From Lindgomyces ingoldianus (taxonomy: Eukaryota; Ascomycota; Dothideomycetes; Pleosporales; Lindgomycetaceae), in assembly GCF_010093535.1 (NCBI RefSeq), contig NW_022985195.1:381200-445199 (forward strand): 64,000 nt of DNA, read 5' to 3'. Within the stretch, counting starts at the first letter, position 1; the number at the start of each line of letters is the position of its first letter. The notes beneath the pieces are model-generated. The model was given only the letters and a program-made list of their open reading frames with translations. It did no database searches and was not told where the DNA came from. Position numbers and translations under genes: made by a program. Below, piece by piece: positions 55,763 through 64,000 of this stretch.

Positions 55763-56099
55763 TTAAAACCGCTGCGCTGCGCTACCAGTGGTATTGATCG
55801 ACGACTTTTGTTTTGACTACGTCGAGGCTATTTACAGCGCTCAGCTGCTATGAACAGCGGGAGATTGGCGATCATCATAGCCTTCAAGGGATTTCCGTTC
55901 CTAATCATGAGTTACTCACTTAACCGTATTCCTCTCCGGTAGTGATTGCAGACAGAACATCTTATCACTTCTTACGATGCAACATTCAGGAGTAGGCTAT
56001 CTTTATGCATCGCATCAAACACATTGCAGGCAGCAAGGTAACGTTGTCTTGTAAATTTGATTCTCGTCCCTTGTCTACTGGGTATTTCATACCCTGCCC
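55763..56099. other. spacer before the permease 3' end
   Basis: It should hold the 3' untranslated region of the permease gene. I see nothing else. Confidence 0.4.
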
Positions 56100-57735
56100 T
56101 TATTCAACTATTTGCCCGTCTGTTTCTTCTGTCGACTTCTTTGGATCCTCGAGGTCTGACCCATGCTGATGGCTCTTAACCGCATCCAGAATCTCCAAGC
56201 CCATTTCCGTGCGCGGTCCTGTAAAGTTCTTCCGTCCATCGACAAACCACTGGACGGTGCTGATGATAAGAATGATCGCGAAGGCAACGATGCAGTAGTC
56301 TACATGTTGTCAGCACTCATATAGCATAGATCTTGGCATACGTACTCATATTGCTGGCCGTCACGGGCAACTCTGGCGGGAAGACAAAGAGCACAGTAGT
56401 GACGATTACATACGCAATCCCTAGAAGGTTCGCAAACCACGCAAACGCGTTGGGAAGTACAAATGCTCGAGGAGGCAATTTCTTCCGTCCTTGGAGACAG
56501 TTGATAGCTACAGGGATAGCGTAGCTAACACCCAGGGCCACGACCGAGGCAGAAATGATGGCGTTGAAAGCACTACTGGAGCCAAGGAATATACATCCAA
56601 AGATGATAACAAGGATTGTTGTAAGAAGGAGTGAATTGAGTGGCTGACCAAGCTTTGGATGGACCTTTGCGAAGAACCTCGACGCGGGGAGACCACCGTC
56701 TCGGGCAAAGGCATATGTCATACGAGACGACGTCGTCATGATCGATGTAGTCGCGAATAGCAGGCAGATGAGTGGGAACATGAGCAGACATACTGCTCCT
56801 GCGCGATTCTGAGTCGCATTGTAAAGGATCTGTAATAGCGGTCCAGCGGGAGAAGAGATAATGTCCTCCGAATTCCCGCCAGAGACGAAGAGGAGTACGA
56901 CCAAGAAGACAAATCCGGTAAAAGTACCGATGGCGACACAATAAATCATGATCTTCGGTCCTTCGATAGAAGCGTTGGGAATCTCCTCAATCATATGTGC
57001 AACAGCGTCGTATCCAGTCAGGCCGAGTCCACCTTGCAGAAGGCCTAACAACCAGGCGATTCCATCAGGCCATCCCGTCTCGTTGATGAACTGTCGAAAG
57101 ACAAAGTAACCAGACGCGTAGTTTGGAGAGGTGCAGGAGAGAACAGTAATAGAGATGACGACGAAACCCAAGATCGACCAGGTGATAGCAGCCTTGTTGA
57201 CGTAAGGCAAGGACGCGTTCATGAAAGCGTTAATTATGAAGGCGAAGATGTTGTATCCAATATAGATGAGGAATTGGTGCCACCTCTCAGGGGTATATGT
57301 GGGGTTGAATAAGGAGATGACGCCAACAATGAGTTGCGACCCGAGAAGTCCACCCGAAGCAACCAGCGCGATCCAGCCCGAGACGTTGATCCATCCAGTG
57401 ATCCACGAGAGCAATGGTACCCATCTCTTCCACGCAATGACAGCAACCCAATGATACTGTCCGCCTGCAGTTGGGTATGCAGAGAGAAACTCGGCCAGAG
57501 AAGCAGCCAGGCAAAGATTGCATATTCCAGCCGTCACAAGACCCCATACAACACTGGCAGAACCGCCGCTTGGAAGTGCAAGAGACAACGAAGCCGAGAG
57601 AGCTGTCCAGGAGTTGAGGATTGCGAAAGCCAAGCCAAGCATAGCCAAGGGAGTAAATGCCCGTTTCAACTCCCCTTTGTGGCCGAGGGCTTCCAATTGC
57701 AGCTCATCTGCATTGCTCTGCAGATTTTGAGTCAT
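56100..57735 (-). CDS. amino-acid/GABA/choline-type permease
   Basis: Exons 57735-56346 and 56299-56100 encode 529 residues of the APC superfamily, in the fungal branch that includes Uga4 (GABA) and Hnm1 (choline). There are about twelve hydrophobic segments. Typical blocks: FTPLAMLGLAFAILNSWTAL, SASVVWGLVTAGICNLCLAA, AEFLSAYPTAGGQYHWVAVI, GLTGYDAVAHMIEEIPNASI and TTSSRMTYAFARDGGLPASR. The small second exon supplies the last membrane segment, NYCIVAFAIILIISTVQWFV, and the tail DGRKNFTGPR; a caller that reads on past the donor would end nine residues later and lose it. Substrate cannot be told from sequence. The gene is divergent from the histidine acid phosphatase gene. Confidence 0.9.
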
Positions 57736-58720
57736 GGTTAGTTAGAGTCAACGAGACTGAGCAGACGTATGAATATGAGAGATGAACAGTAGAAAGAGAA
57801 CTCTGGGGTGTTCTTATAGCCCACGATCCATAACCCCCCGTGAGGTGTAGTGGAGTGAGTTTTGAGGGATTACAAGGTTGACGTGCCTTAAAAATTGAGG
57901 TGGAGAACAAAAACGAAGCTAAAACGTCATCAACCCCCGTTTCTTCAGTAGCCTCCACAACTGGCGCCATTCCACTCGAGGAAGGTCCCACAACATGAGG
58001 CTGAAGAGCCTCACCCTTTCTGGCATTTCCACGCGGAGAGAGGTTAAGTGAAGCCCAATGAAGCCACGATGGTGAGACAGACGGTTGTAAAGGGCGAGCC
58101 TGTTCAAAGAGATACGTAACAGAGACGTTTAAAAACCCACCCTTACCGAGTCAATTGAGCCTGCTCGAAGCATGGATTGCCAGTCGCTATACCCATCGTC
58201 GCTACCGTCGAGGAAGCTTGAGAGGACAGTGTCATCTTCTAGATGGTGTGATTCGGTGTGGGACAAGGGCGTGTAATTGATAGAGGACGGAGGGCGCATA
58301 CTCGAGGCTAGATCGAATGCTCTTATCTAGTATCATATTGCAAAAGGCCGGAAAGTGATGCTCTCTCAGAGAGACTGTGGGAGTGAAGTTGAGATATCGC
58401 AAGTCAAGCTTTCCACCACGTCTTGGCGCTCGGATCGAGTTCCGGCAGGATCCCGTTCCAAACTGCAACGTCAGGCTTCGTGCATGACACGCATCTTATC
58501 AGTTGCATTTGATCGCATCTCGTATACCGAATTCTGTCATCTGCAACCGTGTGAACGTGTTGTGAACCACGTGCGCCCGTCCCTTGGTTCTCGTCACACA
58601 GCTCGCCCATGATGCCGAGCCCTGTCTTGCCTGGAATGATTAATTAACTCGGTGTACACTACCCCGTTCGACACATCTCCGCCAGCGTCCACCGGCCAGG
58701 GCCCGTACAGGACAGACACA
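57736..58720. promoter_or_regulatory. shared divergent promoter region
   Basis: The permease and the histidine phosphatase genes are divergent and share this 985-bp promoter. A TTAATTAA palindrome lies at 58640-58647. A common control (for example nutrient supply) is possible but not shown. Confidence 0.45.
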
Positions 58721-60269
58721 ATGGGAAGCCTCTGGAACAGAATAAGAGGCTCAAGCCCCCAGCGATACGCTCGTCTCCCTCTGCTTGAAAACGAGCCTGC
58801 TTCACCGTCAAAGTACAGACGCACCAGCCGGTCGAGCATCTTGCGGTGGGCTATTGCTCTCGTCGCAATCGCCGGTCTATTCGGTCTCTATGGTCTCACT
58901 AGGTATTCTTTTCCGCTGCGCAGCGGCTCTTTTCTGCAGCTTGTTCATGCTTCTTAGAGTTTCGGCCGCGCCCACGAATAAGTCCTGCGACTCCATCGAT
59001 GAGGGGTACCGCTGCAGCCCTGACATCTCCCATTTCTGGGGCCAGTACTCACTCTGGTTCTCCGTGCCCTCCGAAATCAACGTCGAACCCCCCAAGGGCT
59101 GCTCCGTGAGCTTTGCCTCTGTTCTCTCTCGCCATGGCGGGCGCGATCCGACGCTCGGCAAGTCCATGTCGTACGCAATGTTAATCGCAGAAATCCACAA
59201 CTCCAGCAGGGCGTATCCGGGGAAATTTGCTTTCTTGAAGGACTACACTTACAACCTTGGCGCGGACCAGTTGACTGATGCTGGAAGACAGGAGATGGTC
59301 AATTCAGGCGCGCACTTCTATCGCCGGTACTCGAAATTAGTGTCGAAGAAGTCACCATTTGTGCGCTCGTCTGGCCAAAATCGGGTCGTGGAGTCTGCCC
59401 AGAAATGGCTTGAGGGGTTTGCCCAAGCCGCGCAGGAGCCAGTCGGCACTATTGAAGTGACGATCCCAGAAGGAGCCGGCACGAATAACACTCTCTCCCA
59501 CGAAATCTGTACCGCCTTCGAAGACGGTCCTCTAAGCGAAGTGGGTGACAACGCGCAGGCTATATGGGCGTCCGAATTCATTCCATCCATTCAATCCCGC
59601 ATCAACTCGGAACTGGGCACGAATCTCACCTCCAAATCCATCATCTACCTCATGGATCTGTGTCCATTCAATACCCTCGCGTCTCCGGATGCCAAGATAT
59701 CTGACTTCTGCCACCTCTTCAGCAAAGATGAGTGGCGTCAGTACGACTATTATCAGTCCCTGGGCAAATTCTACGGCTATGGAAACGGGAACCCACTTGG
59801 GCCCACTCAAGGAGTTGGTTTCGTAAATGAACTACTCGCAAGACTGACCGAGACACCTGTGAGTGATAACACCAACACCAACACCACTCTCGATTCGAAT
59901 CCACAGACATTTCCTCTCAACCGCAAGGTCTACGCAGACTTCAGCCACGACAACGACATGTCTGGAATCTTTGCCGCACTCGGGCTCTACAACCACACTA
60001 CCCCCCTCTCCAACACCACAGTCCAGGGCACGGACCAAACAAATGGCTTTTCTGCTGCGTGGACTGTACCTTTCGCAGCTAGAATGTATGTCGAGAAGCT
60101 TAGCTGTGAGAAAGAGAAGGAAGAGTTTGTGCGAGTTATCTTAAACGACCGTGTTATGCCCCTTAAGTTCTGCGATGGGGATCAATACGGAAGGTGCAAA
60201 CTGAGTAAATTTATAGAAAGCCAGAGTTTTGCCAGAAGTGGAGGGCACTGGAACCAGTGCTTTATATAG
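58721..60269 (+). CDS. membrane-anchored histidine acid phosphatase
   Basis: Exons 58721-58902 and 58958-60269 encode 497 residues. The catalytic signature of histidine acid phosphatases, RHGxRxP, is present as RHGGRDP (R119, H120), and the proton-donor HD pair lies in DFSHDNDMSGIF (about residue 389). Also seen are NLGADQLTDAGRQEM, FVRSSGQNRVVESAQKWLEG and paired cysteines as in phytase-type enzymes. Unlike most secreted phytases, exon 1 codes for a basic cytosolic tail of about 45 residues and one membrane span (RWAIALVAIAGLFGLYGL), so a type II membrane protein is predicted, with the catalytic domain in the secretory lumen or outside the cell. Several N-x-S/T sites support this. Phosphate release from organic esters is the expected activity. 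Confidence 0.92.
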
Positions 60270-62568
60270 ACAGCTGGATCTCGTCGCATTTAGAATATCA
60301 TACGGTTTTGTAGATATTCATTTCCGCACAATCGTAGTGCATCTCGCGTCTTTGTTCGCACTGCTTTAAATTCCAAGTCAACACTCCCATTTTCACACAG
60401 CAAAAGTATATTGCGAGTTCTAAAAAAGCCTTTGTCGGTATTTTCATAAAGAGTGATCCCATTACCATACCCTCTCATTCAAGACCTGAAAGACGTAAAC
60501 AAAGAACCCAAGCAATAGTATTCATTTTAGACACTCCTAGACCATTTACACGCCCATAAATCTACACAACCCGCGAAGGTCTAGCCTGCATCTTCCAGTC
60601 CTGTCATGTGTCAAGGTAGTAAACCTTCGCTAGACGCACCACCACATGACATCCAGCTATAACCCCTAACAACTCATGTAGGACGGCTAAAAAGCGGCCC
60701 ACTAGAATTGGTATGCCCACAACCTCCACCGAGGGTACCCCCTACATCCCAAGATCCAGATCTAGAGCCTCCTGATGAAGTTCTTCACCTCCCTACCCTT
60801 TCCGACCAACACTGCCCTACACCTTCGCGAAGAAAAAAAAAGCCGCACCTACTGGAAAGAGGGGAAACCAACCGGCCACTTGTTTCACACAAGAACAAGA
60901 TATTTAGATTTGTTGTATCCTATGAGTGGAAATGGGGTGCGGCTAAAACAATAGCTCGAGCTGAGACTCCGTATCTACTGCATGCTTTTTGTGGACTCAG
61001 GGAAGCGCTAAGAGGATTTAATCTTCTGTGGTGAATGGGACTAACAATTGCTAGGCTGCATCTGCCTTGTACCTCTTTCAGCCACACAGCCAAAAAAAAC
61101 ACCTCCTCGTGTTAGGGAAAGGGAGTACAAGGCCAGAAAGCATTGCGAAGGAACCTGAGAAGGGATGCCGAGCGAAACCCTTCTTAATCAGCTGTAGTTA
61201 TTAGCTGGAGTGCTCGGATAGTCGAATCTGGTGGATAGACCATGCCAGTCAACTAAGTCACCTGGACTGTACCAATTCAGACTTCTCGACGATGGATGAT
61301 ATTTGTGATGTTCCAAGTGGTGGAGAGTGTAATGACTGATGAAGTTGGATTTCAGTTGTGGCTTAGGCCATGTTCGTACCTTCCAGTCCACATACGTCAT
61401 CCCCCAAAGGTTATTTCGACATTCTGCAGCCCTCCTCAGACTTCACCCCTAACCAGCGACTGCATCTGTCACTAACCCTTGGAGAAAGTATGGCATCAAA
61501 GTTAAAGCCAAGATTCCGGTACAGGACAGAGCAGGATCCGAACACGATGTTAGAATAAGCACGTTTCTCAACGCACACCTGGGTGAGCATCGATCCTTCA
61601 GGAAGGCCAGGAAGAGCACGGGAAGAGTCGACGGATACCAAGAGGACAAGAAATTAAAACATGCTAATGAAAGAGGAAGGATGCGGAATAAGTTGAGGCA
61701 CCCTCGTCGTAGTAATTTCTTCCCAGCATTTGCCTCCACTCAGACCACGAACTTGGGCGAAGAAACCGGAAGCTCAAGTACGACGGTACTACTGGACGGT
61801 TCTCCTATCGAAGGATGGATGGCAATGTTTCACCTGCCTTGGCTCGTCACCTAAGAGTTAATAACTGGGAAGTGCGACGCACTCGATATTGCGGCACAGC
61901 ATTCCTTGCGTTGGTAAGGTTGTGATAGAGGAGCTCACTAGTCTGTATGTACCGCAAGGCTGACCCGACCTGAAATTACCGTATATTTTCTACAACACGT
62001 ACTCCCCGATAGACAGCAGAGCATCTGCTGTGAGTCAGCAAGTTATTAAAGAAGCTCACAACATCGTGACGTCCGGAAGGAGAAATCAGCCGGTCACATC
62101 CCAGTCTCGATACCATCGAGCCATCTTTCGCCCAGCACCACTTGGCCTGCTGCCTGGACGGATCATAGCTGACGCCTGCTAAGGCTACTTCTGACCAGTC
62201 AAATTGTTGCATGAGGGGCGAATAAATTTTACAGATCCTCTGCCAAGGTCTCCTTATCCAGAATCGTAGATATTGAGACTATTTTGGGGGCCGAACCATT
62301 CCAACAACATCCTACTGGGCCCTTCTCACAGCCACCGACGGCCATAGCGCCTCACTCCAATTTGTGTGCCTGGCCTCGAATTTCCCTCCCACGGCTCACG
62401 AGGTTTCCTAGATAAGTTGACCAAATTCCATCGTTTCCGTCTACACTTGCCTCAATTCTTCGTCAAACCAGCGCTGCTTTCGGTCTCTCGTTCATGAAAC
62501 TTCTGTTTAACTTCTATCGAAATCTTCCACACTCGCTTCCACCTATACAATCTAATACACCAATCATA
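60270..62568. other. 2.3-kb gene-poor region
   Basis: I see no exon, RNA gene or clear repeat. The last 200 bp are CT-rich and should hold the promoter of the next gene. Confidence 0.45.
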
Positions 62569-63390
62569 ATGTCTCCAATTCTCTCAGCCCTCTTCTTCGC
62601 GGCCTCCGTGACTGCTCAAATAACAACTTCTATGTGGATGCCCGGAGGCAACGACGACGAAGTCGGCTTCTACGGCTCTGTAGTTGCCGCAGACAACAAC
62701 GGAAAAACCACACTCGCAATCATGTACGACAACGACACCGATCCAAGCTACTACAGCCACTACAAAAACAACCCGCAAACTGTTACGATTGGCGAAACGT
62801 GGTTCGAATCTGTCGTCACGACTACAGCGAACTTCTACGAGGGCGACATGACTGTCGGCTTGACTTGCGAGGTAGAAATGGCCACTCGAGCAAAGCCAAC
62901 TTGTACCTACTCCATGGGTGGCAAGGCTCCTTTCTCGTCATACTGTGAGGATTACAGCACGTATACTGAAGTGTACACGACGACCCAACTGTACACATAT
63001 CGTACTGGTGTAAGGACGTATATTCAAACATACGATGAGAGCGAATACATCCCTTCATTCTGCTTAACGGGGTCTACGCTTCCTAAGAGCATTGCAATAC
63101 AGACAATCGCGCTGTCAAGGAGCATGATTGGAACGTATCAGCTGGTCATCACTGCTGGCCAAGAGAAGCTGGCTGCGACGACTGGCGCCACTCCTACCGT
63201 CTCTGGTGCTCAAATTACCGGTTTGAGCACCGCCACTAGCTCCAGCACCAGTGCTGTAAACACTGGCGCTGCCAGCTCTCCCAATGGAACTGCCTCTGCT
63301 CCCCCACTTGGAACTGGTGCCGCGGCATCGATTATGACGATGGCACCTGCGCTAGCAGGATTGGGCGCTGCTATTGCGGTATTCCTGTGA
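62569..63390 (+). CDS. probable GPI-anchored secreted protein
   Basis: The start at 62569 (MSPILSALFFAASVTA) gives a good signal peptide and 273 residues; an ATG 75 nt upstream would put 25 basic residues before it and is less likely. The mature part shows SMWMPGGNDDEVGFYGSVVA, TLAIMYDNDTDPSYYSHYKN and TVGLTCEVEMATRAKPTCTY, a layout common in small fungal cell-surface proteins of unknown role. Residues about 205-255 are Ser/Thr/Ala/Gly-rich, followed by a hydrophobic C-terminal tail (MTMAPALAGLGAAIAVFL), the pattern for GPI attachment. No intron is needed. Confidence 0.82.
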   Translation: MSPILSALFFAASVTAQITTSMWMPGGNDDEVGFYGSVVAADNNGKTTLAIMYDNDTDPSYYSHYKNNPQTVTIGETWFESVVTTTANFYEGDMTVGLTCEVEMATRAKPTCTYSMGGKAPFSSYCEDYSTYTEVYTTTQLYTYRTGVRTYIQTYDESEYIPSFCLTGSTLPKSIAIQTIALSRSMIGTYQLVITAGQEKLAATTGATPTVSGAQITGLSTATSSSTSAVNTGAASSPNGTASAPPLGTGAAASIMTMAPALAGLGAAIAVFL

Positions 63391-64000
63391 TGGAAATGAG
63401 GGATGGCATTGGTGTAAACATTTTTCGTCGAACAGCTTTTCACAGAAGAGTGTCATAATATCCAAGCATAAAAGCCGGAGTCAGGGACGGTCGCATGTTT
63501 TACATTTCCTCTCCGTGGGGTTGTAGCGCGACCACGACACGTGTGATACCCGAATCGAGGGAGATAATCATAATGAAGATAGTAATTCCACTAGCCTGTC
63601 CTTACTATGGGGTCCGTGATATGCGCTCCTTTTCAACTTAGGCTTCCATATTTCGCTCCTAAATATGGCAAGGTGAAGTGGGCGAAGGATCGCGTAATTA
63701 GAGTTGGAAGCCAGATACAAGTATTACTATTGCACACTAGGGCTTGTAAGGCTTCCATCGGTCTGAAATATGGGAACGGCGTGATTCTGTAATGCTGCGC
63801 CTCATCACCCAACGTAACACTACACAGGGCGCTGTTGTAGAACAGGAATCTGCATCCTGCAAGATATTTAATTGATCCAATACATCCTGCTAAATGTCAC
63901 ACAATAGATGCAAATATGCTATAAGCTGAGCTTGCAAGTGCAACAAGGGTGAAATTACGCATTATGTTGACTTATTCGTTTGAGGGGGATAAGCGATGTG
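63391..64000. other. downstream region at the window end
   Basis: This holds the 3' end of the preceding gene. I see no further supported feature up to the end of the window. Confidence 0.4.

Noticed and set aside
1..64000. CRISPR arrays, bacterial operons or Shine-Dalgarno sites
   Set aside because: The window is clearly eukaryotic (spliceosomal introns in most genes), and no regularly spaced repeat array was seen.

Overview
The window looks like nuclear DNA of a filamentous ascomycete (Pezizomycotina). Genes carry many short GT-AG introns with fungal consensus, the proteins best resemble filamentous-fungal families (fungal PAN3, the GABA/choline-type permease family, GH12 glucanase, ZNF511-like and F-box proteins), and compact gene blocks alternate with AT-rich decayed repeats of the kind left by repeat-induced point mutation (RIP). 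No species can be named from the sequence alone. All introns were inferred by hand from splice signals and reading frame, checked by exon-length arithmetic.

Layout. 0-20 kb is a dense housekeeping block: the 3' part of ribosomal protein uL2 (L8), APC4 of the anaphase-promoting complex, a NIPA-type magnesium transporter, a very acidic protein of unknown function, delta-COP, a 1.2-kb-residue-class F-box protein and a SMI1/KNR4 (SUKH) protein. 20-24.5 kb is a gene-poor interval with a probable solo LTR and a degenerate short tandem repeat. 24.5-32 kb is accessory: an F-box-like protein, a secreted GH12 endoglucanase, a decayed FAD monooxygenase pseudogene and a secreted PhoD-type phosphatase. 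32-45.4 kb is again housekeeping: PAN3, adenosine kinase, a ZNF511-like zinc-finger protein, an EST1/SMG7-like protein and a UBX2/FAF2-type UBX protein. 45.4-56 kb holds an unusual tRNA-Thr gene, a C2H2-like gene split by a 3,063-bp terminal-inverted-repeat transposon, and relics. 56-64 kb has an amino-acid/choline-type permease, a membrane-anchored histidine acid phosphatase and a probable GPI-anchored surface protein.

Two items stand out. First, the minus-strand tRNA-Thr(UGU) gene at 46786-46919 has a normal 13-nt intron at 37/38 and a second 49-nt insertion in the T arm that looks exactly like a miniature spliceosomal intron (GTAAGT start, CTAAC branch-type motif, AG end); removing it restores a perfect T stem and box B. 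Second, a transposon with 26-bp TIRs and a perfect 9-bp target duplication (CGGCCCAAG), a Mutator-like signature, sits inside the last exon of a C2H2-like gene; cutting it out with one duplication copy restores the reading frame.

The genes do not form one pathway. Loose themes are RNA turnover (PAN3, EST1/SMG7-like), protein turnover (APC4, two F-box-type proteins, UBX protein), and outward-facing nutrient functions (GH12, PhoD, histidine phosphatase, permease).
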